DNA of 64,000 nt from Nonlabens xiamenensis. Its GTDB lineage: Bacteria; Bacteroidota; Bacteroidia; Flavobacteriales; Flavobacteriaceae. Below, piece by piece: positions 1 to 7,793 of this stretch. A model generated the notes under the pieces. That model searched no databases, was not told the DNA's origin, and saw only the letters and a list, made by a program, of their open reading frames with translations. The stretch spans positions 490,344 through 554,343 of the forward strand of contig NZ_RMVE01000003.1 of assembly GCF_003865345.1 (NCBI RefSeq). The letters run 5' to 3'. The translations under genes were made by a program, and so were the position numbers. Numbering within the stretch: the first letter of the stretch is position 1; the number at the start of each line of letters is the position of its first letter.

Positions 1-1301
1 GCGATAGACTCATCGAGAACCTCTTTTGATTTGCGACCTTCTTTGGTAATGCGTTTGTAGGCTCCTTTGATATCAAAGCTAAAATCACTGGTATTTGGGA
101 ACTCTGCTTTTACATCCTCTGGCATGCGGTAAACAAAATTACGCTCGATCTCGTCATCACTGATGATGTTTTCTACGTAGAAATCAGGAGATCTAAAGAC
201 TTGTTGCCAATCGACTGGTTCGTTCCAAAGTCCGAATCTAGCCACATTGTTACCAAGATCAATGATATGAAACTCTTTTTTATCATCCAGAATACGAGAT
301 CCACGACCTATCATTTGATAATAGAGGGTCAAGGATTTGGTAGCACGATTAAGGATAATACATTCCACGCTGGGCTCGTCAAATCCTGTAGTCAAGATAC
401 TTACAGAGGTCAGAACAGCATCTGGCTTATTGCGGAACCATTTTAAGATCTCTTTACGTTCCTCCTTTGTATTGGTATTGTCCAGGTGACGGACTTCGAT
501 TCCAGCTCTTCTAAAAGTATCCTCTACCTCTATACTCGTCCGTATACCATTATTGAAGATCAACGTTTTCTTTCCCTTAGCCACCTCGTTGTAAGATTGA
601 AGCAACTTGTCCTGCATGGTGGTAGCAGTATATAGCTTTTCACTGGATTTTACTGTATAATCACCATTCATACCAATGGTCAATCCGCTAAGTCCCACAT
701 CATAGGTATGGGTAACGGCTTGCGCCAAAAATCCTTGTTCAACCAGCGAACTAATACTGTTACCAACGATAAGTTCTTTGTAATTGTCCTTCATCGGCAA
801 CTTAAAATTAGAGCTCAATGGTGTTGCCGTAACTCCCAACATAAAACAATGATCAAAATATTTAAAAAGCTTTCTAAAACTGTTGTAATGGGCCTCATCA
901 ACAATCACCAGACCAATATCGTCCAACTCAAGCTTATCATCTTGAATACGATTGTTCAAGGTTTCCACCATAGCCACAAAGCAGTCAAAATCCTTTTGGT
1001 CATCCAGCTCCTTTACTTTGGAATTGATAACCTTGTTTTTGACATTAAAGCCGTTGAGCATTTTGGAAGTTTGTTTACACAACTCAATTCTATGAGTCAG
1101 AATAACGACCTTCTTGTTTTTCTCTTTGAGATACCGACGTACAATCTCAGAAAAGATCACCGTTTTCCCTCCACCAGTAGGCAATTGATAAAGCAGGTTA
1201 TAATCATCAGGCTTATTGTTGATTCTGTCAAAAACTGCCTCTAGATCACGCTCCTGATAGTCATAAAGGGATTTGATTTCTGTCTCGTTTTGGATTGCCA
1301 T
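1..1301 (-). CDS. DEAD/DEAH-box (SF2) helicase, truncated by window edge
   Basis: This is the N-terminal 433 residues of a superfamily 2 helicase; the gene runs off the left edge. I translated it by hand from the ATG at 1301. It shows a Walker A motif (LPTGGGKT, about residues 40-47), a DEAH box (VDEAH, about 134-138), a motif III-like GVTATP, and a motif VI-like QMIGRGSR in the second RecA-like domain. It therefore probably uses ATP to translocate on or unwind nucleic acid; the substrate cannot be read from sequence. The architecture resembles the Res/RadD-like helicases annotated as type III restriction R subunits, but no methylase gene is visible, so a restriction role is not supported. 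It is divergent from the membrane protein gene at 1458. Confidence 0.85.
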   Translation of the reverse strand, partial: MAIQNETEIKSLYDYQERDLEAVFDRINNKPDDYNLLYQLPTGGGKTVIFSEIVRRYLKEKNKKVVILTHRIELCKQTSKMLNGFNVKNKVINSKVKELDDQKDFDCFVAMVETLNNRIQDDKLELDDIGLVIVDEAHYNSFRKLFKYFDHCFMLGVTATPLSSNFKLPMKDNYKELIVGNSISSLVEQGFLAQAVTHTYDVGLSGLTIGMNGDYTVKSSEKLYTATTMQDKLLQSYNEVAKGKKTLIFNNGIRTSIEVEDTFRRAGIEVRHLDNTNTKEERKEILKWFRNKPDAVLTSVSILTTGFDEPSVECIILNRATKSLTLYYQMIGRGSRILDDKKEFHIIDLGNNVARFGLWNEPVDWQQVFRSPDFYVENIISDDEIERNFVYRMPEDVKAEFPNTSDFSFDIKGAYKRITKEGRKSKEVLDESI

Positions 1302-1457
1302 CAGCTTTAAATTTTCGATTTTGGGATTTGCAAAAGTACTGCTTTTTTAAAGGTGTTCCGCTGGTTTCACCCTAAGAATTTTATAAAGCTTCAATTCTCA
1401 AATCTTTAACGCCCATTTTTGGATTATTGTGGTAATTTCGCCATCCAAAAAATTACA

Positions 1458-2090
1458 TTGACTAATTCCTCCACAAATACGAGCACAGACAAGAAACCTT
1501 GGTTTCAACCAGAGCGTGCACATAGGTACTACAAACTTACTGGCTTCTATAGTTTTGTTTGGGAAAGCATCAAGAAATCAATGCCTCCCGTGTTGGTTGT
1601 TGTAGGAATACTATTGCTGGTCCACTTTTTTGTGATCGACATTGAGAAAGCATTGGAACTTGCCGTGCAGGAACTTCCCAATTACGGTGTTTTGACTTTT
1701 TTCTATCTTTCTGAAACCGCCTTGGGTTTAATTCCGCCAGAACTTTTTATTGCCTGGGCGGGTGAAACTGCCAATCCAGTGATTAATCTTTCCCTGATTG
1801 CCCTGTTGTCCTACCTTGGAGGTTTCACCTCTTACTGGATCGGTCGCAGAGCGCTACGTATCCCAAGTCTACATGAATACCTTGAAGTCAAAATGGCTAA
1901 GCAGTTGGTGATGGCCAGAAAATGGGGCGGAATTCTGATCGCAGTCGGTGCATTATTACCTCTCCCCTTTTCCATGGCAAGCCTAGTGGCTGGTATGCTG
2001 AAATATCCTATCCGGAGTTGGATGATTGTCGGATTGCTCAGATTCGTGCGTTTTGCAATTTATGGTGCTGCTATATTTTCTCTGGTATAA
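1458..2090 (+). CDS. VTT/DedA-like (SNARE-associated) integral membrane protein
   Basis: The protein has about 210 residues, with one hydrophobic segment near residues 35-52 and several more downstream. The region from YGVLTFFYLSE to GAAIF resembles the VTT (DedA/YqaA) membrane family, including a Gly/Pro-rich membrane-reentrant stretch. Members of the family are linked to lipid scrambling or transport, but the substrate here is unknown. The frame is open from a TTG at 1419, but that lies over a promoter-like TAATTTCG (1433-1440), so I prefer the TTG at 1458 (LTNSSTN...). No ATG lies near the start of the conserved part. It is a single gene divergent from the helicase. The family call is moderate and the start is uncertain. 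Confidence 0.6.
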   Translation: MTNSSTNTSTDKKPWFQPERAHRYYKLTGFYSFVWESIKKSMPPVLVVVGILLLVHFFVIDIEKALELAVQELPNYGVLTFFYLSETALGLIPPELFIAWAGETANPVINLSLIALLSYLGGFTSYWIGRRALRIPSLHEYLEVKMAKQLVMARKWGGILIAVGALLPLPFSMASLVAGMLKYPIRSWMIVGLLRFVRFAIYGAAIFSLV

Positions 2091-2272
2091 GTAAGATAAT
2101 CAGGGCTTCTTTCGCCTTGAGCGATATCATATCTATTTACTAGTTTATCTGTGATTCAGTTCATGGTGGTAACCAATAGAAAAATTCACCAACTTAAATA
2201 GCTGTAAAATTTGTACGTGTTTAGCGAGTATATTTGAAATAGGACTGATATGATCACCAGTCGGTATTTTTC

Positions 2273-2917
2273 ATGATAATTGACCACATATTCATTTTCT
2301 CCAATCAGCATGGAAAAGAGGCTGATCAATTGATTGATTTCGGGTGGTCTGAAGGAAGCTCCAGAAGACATCCCGGACAAGGCACCATCAATAGGAAATT
2401 TTACTTCGAGAACTTTTTCCTGGAGATTCTTTGGATCGTGGATGAATCAGAAATTCTTGACCCAAAAACCGCATTCACCCAGCTAGGTCACTGCTCAAAT
2501 TTTCCCAATAATGAATGCTCTCGTTTTGGCTTGGGACTCGTTAATACAGCAGGTAGCGACGACTTGTTTCGCAATTCAGAAATCTATCAACCCGACTATT
2601 TCCCTTCTGGAATGACCATTGACATCATTACCAATAAGGAGCACCCTTCATTACCGTGGACCTTCAGACTTCCCTTTAGAGACAAGCAGAGTGAGCTAGA
2701 ACCTTATATTCATGAAAATCAAATGAAGCAATTGACTAAGGTCCGTTTTAATGTCAATCGCCCAGAAGGTCTCGGTGAATTCAGTGCATTTTTTGCAGAC
2801 ACTGATACGCTTAATTTTCAATTGGCTCAATCTAATCATCTGGTCTTGGAATTTGACCACAGGGTGCAAAATAAAATGCAGAAATTTGATGATTTAGGAT
2901 TGACAATACATTATTGA
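2273..2917 (+). CDS. VOC-fold (glyoxalase-like) protein
   Basis: A soluble 214-residue protein without a signal peptide. It starts MIIDHIFIFSN, the typical first strand of a vicinal oxygen chelate (glyoxalase/bleomycin resistance) domain, and FFLEILWIVDESEIL matches the metal-ligand Glu strand of a VOC half-module. A second, weaker module may lie after residue 130. VOC proteins are metal-dependent isomerases, dioxygenases or drug-binding proteins; the specific reaction cannot be told. The gene stands alone and is followed by a strong bidirectional terminator shared with the convergent OmpA gene. Confidence 0.6.
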   Translation: MIIDHIFIFSNQHGKEADQLIDFGWSEGSSRRHPGQGTINRKFYFENFFLEILWIVDESEILDPKTAFTQLGHCSNFPNNECSRFGLGLVNTAGSDDLFRNSEIYQPDYFPSGMTIDIITNKEHPSLPWTFRLPFRDKQSELEPYIHENQMKQLTKVRFNVNRPEGLGEFSAFFADTDTLNFQLAQSNHLVLEFDHRVQNKMQKFDDLGLTIHY

Positions 2918-2920
2918 AAC

Positions 2921-2953
2921 AAAAAAAGCACCTGAAAATACAGGTGCTTTTAA
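2921..2953. terminator. Bidirectional rho-independent terminator
   Basis: A perfect stem AAAAGCACCTG / CAGGTGCTTTT with a six-base loop lies between the convergent VOC and OmpA genes. A-rich and T-rich flanks on the two sides would let it stop transcription from both directions. Confidence 0.85.
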
Positions 2954-2971
2954 ATTTAAAGGACAAGTAAT

Positions 2972-3856
2972 TTAGTTCTTGTTCTCAGTTTCTTTTTTGG
3001 CGTTAGCCTTGGCTTCTTCCATTCCTTTCTCGACCATCTCAAAGAATTGATCCAATTTAGGAAGAACGATAATTCGCGTACGGCGATTCTTTGCGCGTCC
3101 CTCAGCCGTATCGTTACTGGCAAGAGGCACATAATATGACCTACCGGCAGATGTCATACGCGCAGGCTTCACGTTAAATTCATCCTGTAACACACGGGTT
3201 ACGGCATTGGCACGAGAAGTACTCAAATCCCAGTTGTCTTGGAATTTTGCTGTAGAGATAGGCTGACTATCCGTATGACCTTCGATCATGATTTCGATCT
3301 CTGGTTTGTCATTAACTACTTTGGCCACTTTTCCCAGGACAGCTTTGGCGTCTTGGTTAATGCGATCGCTTCCACTAGCAAACAGCAATTTATCACTGAT
3401 CGAAATATAAACCACTCCTTTTTCAACGTTTACATTGATATCCTCATCGTTCAGATTCCCTAAGGAACTCTTTAAACTGGTAACTAATGCTAGCGTTACA
3501 CTGTCTTTTTTGGTTATTGCGTCATTCAAACTACGGATTTGAAGATCCTTTTCGCGAATGCTTTCCAATGATCGCTCCAGGTTACGGCTTCCTTGAGTAG
3601 AAAGCGTTACCAGATCGCCCTGGTTATTTAATAAGGCAGCGTTGGAGTTTTTTAAAGTTTCTATTTGATCTCTGAGTGCTTCTAATTTGGCTTGAGCAGC
3701 CTTCTCGTCAGCAAGACAGGCATTCAATTTTACAGTTGCCGTGTCCAGCAGCTCTTGCGTTTCTTGTTGTTTGGCTAGTGCTGCATCAAGTTCCTTCTTT
3801 GAGGCACAGGAAATCATTAATCCACCGGCCAGCAACATTACAATTATCTTTTTCAT
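2972..3856 (-). CDS. OmpA-family outer-membrane lipoprotein
   Basis: A 294-residue envelope protein. The N-terminus is a lipoprotein signal with a lipobox ending in Cys (LMISCASKK, Cys about residue 17). Residues about 20-115 are Ala/Glu/Lys-rich heptads typical of a coiled coil. Residues about 140-270 form an OmpA C-terminal domain with IEGHTDSQPIS and LSTSRANAVTRVL, which carry the Asp and Arg that bind peptidoglycan diaminopimelate. It probably tethers the outer membrane to the cell wall. It is monocistronic, with a TAATTTTG -7 box on the minus strand at 3892-3899, and converges on the VOC gene. Confidence 0.88.
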   Translation of the reverse strand: MKKIIVMLLAGGLMISCASKKELDAALAKQQETQELLDTATVKLNACLADEKAAQAKLEALRDQIETLKNSNAALLNNQGDLVTLSTQGSRNLERSLESIREKDLQIRSLNDAITKKDSVTLALVTSLKSSLGNLNDEDINVNVEKGVVYISISDKLLFASGSDRINQDAKAVLGKVAKVVNDKPEIEIMIEGHTDSQPISTAKFQDNWDLSTSRANAVTRVLQDEFNVKPARMTSAGRSYYVPLASNDTAEGRAKNRRTRIIVLPKLDQFFEMVEKGMEEAKANAKKETENKN

Positions 3857-3891
3857 CTTAGGAAAACCCTTTAATTTGTTAAATTCTAGAG

Positions 3892-3899
3892 CAAAATTA
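3892..3899 (-). promoter_or_regulatory. Flavobacterial -7 box for the OmpA lipoprotein
   Basis: Minus-strand TAATTTTG matches the TAnnTTTG element about 36 bases upstream of the OmpA start. No clear TTG -33 element was found at the standard distance, so this is a partial match. Confidence 0.4.
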
Positions 3900-4062
3900 A
3901 AATAATTGAGCAGCCACTGAGGGTTATTAACAATGATTTAAGTTATCTTCTGTTATAATTCTAAGTAATCTAACTGATTTTCATCGAGATAAGCAATTGA
4001 TATGTCGCACCTTCTCATCTAATTCCTATTCCAGTGAATGTAATATTCGTCGAACTTAAATA

Positions 4063-5079
4063 TTAGCTATGCTTTTTAAGGGATGTGTAATGGCGTCTAC
4101 CCTTTACAAAGTACTGATATACGAGGAAAATCTTAGGTTGTGGTAATGTTTTGTGTGTCAGAAGGGCCGTTGACTTCTTTCTTTTGTGTTTAAAATCACC
4201 AAGTCGTTTGTAAAAGCTAAAATGTGCCTTGAGTACGGCAAAAAAATGACGAGGTCTGGCTTCCAGTAAAAACTTGATTCCTGCAATTCCGTCCAACAGC
4301 ATTCTAATAAAAAGTCTCCACCACCATCGTGGTTGATGATCATTTTTTACGATATTGAAGAGGCTGTTTCTGAAATTGTAAAAAGTCTTTTGGGGATTGA
4401 TATTATTCAAAGTTCCGCCTCCTAGATGATAAACCTTAGAATCACTAGCACAACCAATCTTATGACCGGCCAACCGCAACCTCCAGCACAAGTCAATTTC
4501 TTCCTGGTGGGCAAAATAATCCGGATCCAATCCTCCTACTCGATCAAATGCATTTCGTCTTAAAAAAAGTGCTGCCCCACTGGCCCAGTGCAAATCGATT
4601 GTAGTCTTGTACTGCCCCTGATCCACCTCCAGCGTATCAAAAATCCGCCCCCTGCAATAAGGATAGGCATATTTATCCAGATAGCCACCAGCGGCCCCTG
4701 CGTATTCAAATTTATCTGGATTTTTATCATCCAACAACAAGGGCTGGCAAGCCGCCAAATCAGGTTCCGTTTCAAACAATCTAGCAATAATATCGCACCA
4801 ATGTTCAGTCACTGTAACATCATTATTGAGTAAACAAACTACCTCTTCTTCTACCGATTTCAAGGCCTGATTGTAACCACCAGCATAACCCCGATTCTCC
4901 TGCATGGCAATAATTTTTACATCAGGGTAGTGTTGACGGGTCCATAGAATAGATTCGTCGGTAGAGGCATTGTCTGCCAGATAGATCACGTGGTTATAGG
5001 TAAACTTAACCACGCTGGGCAAATAGCTTTTCAGCAATTCTAGTCCATTCCAGTTTAAAATAACAACGCCTACTTTCAT
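4063..5079 (-). CDS. Family 2 glycosyltransferase (GT-A fold)
   Basis: A 338-residue cytoplasmic or membrane-associated glycosyltransferase. The N-terminus MKVGVVILNWNG is the first strand of the GT2 Rossmann-like fold. CLLNNDVTV supplies the metal- and nucleotide-binding Asp region, and DPDYFAHQEEIDLCWRLR is the acceptor/catalytic-base segment typical of rhamnosyltransferase-like GT2 enzymes. The donor and acceptor are unknown. The start overlaps the stop of the HsdR-N-like gene by four bases, so the two are co-transcribed. It is far from the polysaccharide locus at 28-61 kb, so a link to that locus is not shown. Confidence 0.85.
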   Translation of the reverse strand: MKVGVVILNWNGLELLKSYLPSVVKFTYNHVIYLADNASTDESILWTRQHYPDVKIIAMQENRGYAGGYNQALKSVEEEVVCLLNNDVTVTEHWCDIIARLFETEPDLAACQPLLLDDKNPDKFEYAGAAGGYLDKYAYPYCRGRIFDTLEVDQGQYKTTIDLHWASGAALFLRRNAFDRVGGLDPDYFAHQEEIDLCWRLRLAGHKIGCASDSKVYHLGGGTLNNINPQKTFYNFRNSLFNIVKNDHQPRWWWRLFIRMLLDGIAGIKFLLEARPRHFFAVLKAHFSFYKRLGDFKHKRKKSTALLTHKTLPQPKIFLVYQYFVKGRRHYTSLKKHS

Positions 5080-5522
5080 AATTGGTAAACGGGTAGTTCT
5101 GGAATAAAATTATAAGATTGTGACTCATAGTCCATAGTGCAGTAATAATGCTGGAGTCCGTTCGTGACCATCAGGTAGGTAGCGTCAAGGGCCAGATTAT
5201 ATCGAGCGATTTGGTCAAAAACTTCCTGATTGATTGGTACTTGAGGCGCCTTGCACTCCACCACCAAATGAATACTTCCATCTTTATTATAAGAAAGTAT
5301 ATCATATCTTTTGGTCGTTCCTGAAACCAGGACTTGCTTTTCTACATTTACAAGGTACTGTGGCATACGCTTTCGCGAAAGCAAAAACCAAATAACATGT
5401 TGACGTACCCATTCCTCTGGAGTCAAATGCACAAATTTTTTACGGATCGGGTCAAAGATGGCACGTCCTTTTTCAGTATTTTTGACCCTAAAATCCCCAG
5501 CTGGGAGTTGCAATGGCTCCAT
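5076..5522 (-). CDS. Solitary HsdR N-terminal-like nuclease-fold protein
   Basis: A 148-residue protein matching the type I restriction R-subunit N-terminal domain family (HSDR_N_2). A PD-(D/E)xK-like core is visible: Asp74 in KRYDILSY and Glu89-Cys-Lys91 in VVECKAP, followed by the IARYN helix. Helicase domains are absent and no hsdM/hsdS gene is adjacent, so it is not a type I restriction enzyme. It is followed by a four-base overlap with the GT2 gene and is divergent from holA. A copy of the GCTTTCGCGAAAGC palindrome lies in the coding region and reads LSRKR. The true role is unknown. Confidence 0.75.
   Translation of the reverse strand: MEPLQLPAGDFRVKNTEKGRAIFDPIRKKFVHLTPEEWVRQHVIWFLLSRKRMPQYLVNVEKQVLVSGTTKRYDILSYNKDGSIHLVVECKAPQVPINQEVFDQIARYNLALDATYLMVTNGLQHYYCTMDYESQSYNFIPELPVYQL
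5369..5382. repeat. Palindrome copy 1 (GCTTTCGCGAAAGC)
   Basis: Exact 14-bp palindrome inside the HsdR-N-like gene, read there as Leu-Ser-Arg-Lys. Confidence 0.95.
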
Positions 5523-5555
5523 TCCGCAATATTACAAAAACCACAACAGCTCTCG

Positions 5556-6563
5556 ATGAGTGATGCGACAAAGATTCTTAACGACCTCAAACAAAAAAAG
5601 TATGCCCCTGTTTACTTTTTATGCGGGAGTGAGCCTTATTTTATTGATCAGGTCAGTGATTACATAGAAAATAACGTCTTAGAGGAAAGCGAGAAAGGTT
5701 TCAATCAAATGTTGATCTACGGCAAGGAAACTACCATGGAAGAGATTTTGGAGAATGCAAAGCGCTTCCCAATGATGGCAGAACGTCAAGTAATAATTGT
5801 TAAAGAGGCACAGCACCTGACCAAACAATTACCTAAACTGGAATCCTATCTGGAACAGCCCCAATCTACCACTCTACTGGTCTTTGCTTATAAATATAAA
5901 ACCCCTGACGGAAGAAGCAAGGTTACCAAACTCCTGAAGAAGCATGCCGTATTTATGGAGAGCAAACCGCTCTATGAAAACAAGGTACCTGGTTTTATCA
6001 CAGATAAGCTCAAGCAAATGGGCTATCAGATCGATCCCAATGCCACTAGGATGTTGGTAGAATATCTGGGAACCGACCTGGGTAAAATCAATAACGAACT
6101 TTCAAAACTGGCGATTGTTCACCAGCCAGGCTCCCCTATAACACCTCAAGTTATCGAGGACAACATTGGGATTTCCAAAGACTATAATAATTTTGAGCTG
6201 CGGAAAGCACTTGGGATGAGAGATACTGTAAAGGTGCACAGGATCATTAATTACTTTGCCGACAACCCAAAGGATAATCCGCTGGTACTTACCACGGCTC
6301 AGCTTTTCACCTTTTTCACCCAACTCTTGAAAGTCCATACCGTCCGGGACAAGAATCCGCAGGCAGTAGCCAAAGCGGTCGGAATCAATCCATATTTTGT
6401 TCAGGAACTACTAACCGCCGCAAAAAATTACCCCATGAAATATTGTAGCCGGGCCATCAAGTTGATCAGGGAAATGGACGTCAAATCAAAGGGTGTAGGT
6501 ACATACAAGGCCGATCACGCCGATCTACTCAAGGAATTAATGGTCAATATCATGTCAAAATAA
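5556..6563 (+). CDS. holA: DNA polymerase III subunit delta
   Basis: The delta subunit opens the beta sliding clamp in the clamp-loader complex. The protein from the ATG at 5556 (MSDATKILNDL) has 335 residues, the usual length. The N-terminal part carries YAPVYFLCGSEPYFIDQ, the conserved start of the delta family, followed by the AAA+-like region (FPMMAERQVIIVKEAQ) and the helical collar with YNNFELRKALG. The frame is open further upstream to 5334, but that stretch overlaps the divergent HsdR-N gene and has no conserved sequence. menA follows after four bases. Confidence 0.9.
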   Translation: MSDATKILNDLKQKKYAPVYFLCGSEPYFIDQVSDYIENNVLEESEKGFNQMLIYGKETTMEEILENAKRFPMMAERQVIIVKEAQHLTKQLPKLESYLEQPQSTTLLVFAYKYKTPDGRSKVTKLLKKHAVFMESKPLYENKVPGFITDKLKQMGYQIDPNATRMLVEYLGTDLGKINNELSKLAIVHQPGSPITPQVIEDNIGISKDYNNFELRKALGMRDTVKVHRIINYFADNPKDNPLVLTTAQLFTFFTQLLKVHTVRDKNPQAVAKAVGINPYFVQELLTAAKNYPMKYCSRAIKLIREMDVKSKGVGTYKADHADLLKELMVNIMSK

Positions 6564-6567
6564 GTTT

Positions 6568-7584
6568 ATGGCCGATCGACAAGTTTTTCATGCATGGATA
6601 AGCGCCGCCAGGTTACGAACGCTTCCATTGAGTATAAGCGGAATTTTAGTGGGGTCGGCTTATGCTTATTATGACATCAATCGCACTTACAAAGCATTTG
6701 CTTCTGTACTGAGCGACGCATCTGATACCTCTACAATTACTTTCTATAATTTTCTCATTCCGATATTGGCATTGATCACGACCTTAGGGTTTCAAGTTTT
6801 ATCCAATTTTGCCAATGATTATGGGGATGGTGTTAAAGGCACCGACAACGAGGATAGAATAGGCCCTATGCGTGCCATCCAGAGCGGTTTGATCTCTCCC
6901 CAACAGATGAAAGTAGCTATGACTATAACTGCTTTGGTTACCCTGGCCAGTGCAGTTACTTTGATTTATGTGAGTCTGGGTTGGGAGCAGCTGTTGATTT
7001 CCCTACTATTTTTAAGCTTAGGAATTGCCGCGATTTGGGCCGCTATCAAATACACTGTAGGAGATAACGCCTATGGATACAGGGGACTGGGAGATGTGTT
7101 TGTGTTTATTTTCTTTGGCCCTGTAAGTGTAGAAGGGATTTATTTTTTAATTACCAAAAGCTGGAACTGGCAAATGCTGTTGCCGTCCATTTGCATCGGA
7201 TTGCTGAGTGTGGCTGTATTGAACCTCAACAATATGAGAGATGCCGAAAGCGACAAAAAGGCTGGTAAAAACACGCTGGTCGTTAAAATGGGTTGGTCAA
7301 AGGCCAAACTATTCCACTACACACTTATTACTGGTGCTTTTGTGAGCAGTAGCCTGTTTTATATCACAGTATGGTATCGCGGTTACTTGAATTTATCGAC
7401 ACCTGATGCGAATCTTTTGATATTCTTACCCGTATTGGCGTTTATTCCCTTATTTCTACATCTTCTGCGCGTACAAAAAACGCAGGTTCCGGCCTTGTTG
7501 GACCCTGAATTAAAAAAGGTAGCCTTGTCGACCTTTCTCTTTGCGTTACTAGCTATCATCAGCACTTGGGTTTTGTCAACTTGA
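6568..7584 (+). CDS. menA: 1,4-dihydroxy-2-naphthoate polyprenyltransferase (MenA)
   Basis: A UbiA-family membrane enzyme of 338 residues that attaches the polyprenyl tail to DHNA in menaquinone synthesis. ARLRTLPLSISGIL and the Asp-rich motif NFANDYGDGVKGTDNEDR (Mg-diphosphate binding) identify MenA. A second Asp motif, NNMRDAESDKKAG, follows. Eight or nine hydrophobic segments are visible. An insert near residues 35-55 (YKAFASVLSDASDTST) lengthens the first loop. It lies four bases after holA, so translation is probably coupled. Menaquinone as the respiratory quinone fits Bacteroidota. Confidence 0.9.
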   Translation: MADRQVFHAWISAARLRTLPLSISGILVGSAYAYYDINRTYKAFASVLSDASDTSTITFYNFLIPILALITTLGFQVLSNFANDYGDGVKGTDNEDRIGPMRAIQSGLISPQQMKVAMTITALVTLASAVTLIYVSLGWEQLLISLLFLSLGIAAIWAAIKYTVGDNAYGYRGLGDVFVFIFFGPVSVEGIYFLITKSWNWQMLLPSICIGLLSVAVLNLNNMRDAESDKKAGKNTLVVKMGWSKAKLFHYTLITGAFVSSSLFYITVWYRGYLNLSTPDANLLIFLPVLAFIPLFLHLLRVQKTQVPALLDPELKKVALSTFLFALLAIISTWVLST

Positions 7585-7749
7585 TACAGAACGTTAACAA
7601 TTGAAGATCAATAACTTGATCCAATCAGCTTAAATGGACACTAACTAAGGCTTGTTAGTAATATGATTATATCAATTGATCATAAAATCCTTTCATGATA
7701 TGCGATTTTGGCAAAATAAATGAGGTATAGTTATGATTTCATAATAAAT

Positions 7750-7773
7750 TTAAGTGTGTTTCTACACATTTAA
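7750..7773 (+). other. Stem-loop in the leader of the GH5 gene
   Basis: TTAAGTGTG can pair with CACATTTAA (nine pairs, one G-U) around a six-base loop, about 20 bases before the GH5 start. No T-tract follows, so it is not a terminator. A regulatory role is only a possibility. Confidence 0.3.
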
Positions 7774-7793
7774 CAACCCTTAATCCCTATATT

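Noticed and set aside
708..1244. Plus-strand open frame of 178 codons
   Set aside because: It is antisense to the helicase, whose motifs are clear on the minus strand; the plus-strand product has no recognisable features.
1..1301. Type III restriction or defence system
   Set aside because: A Res-like helicase alone is not enough, no methylase is visible, and the gene is truncated by the window edge.
5076..5522. Type I restriction-modification system
   Set aside because: Only the HsdR N-terminal-like domain is present; hsdM, hsdS and the motor are absent.
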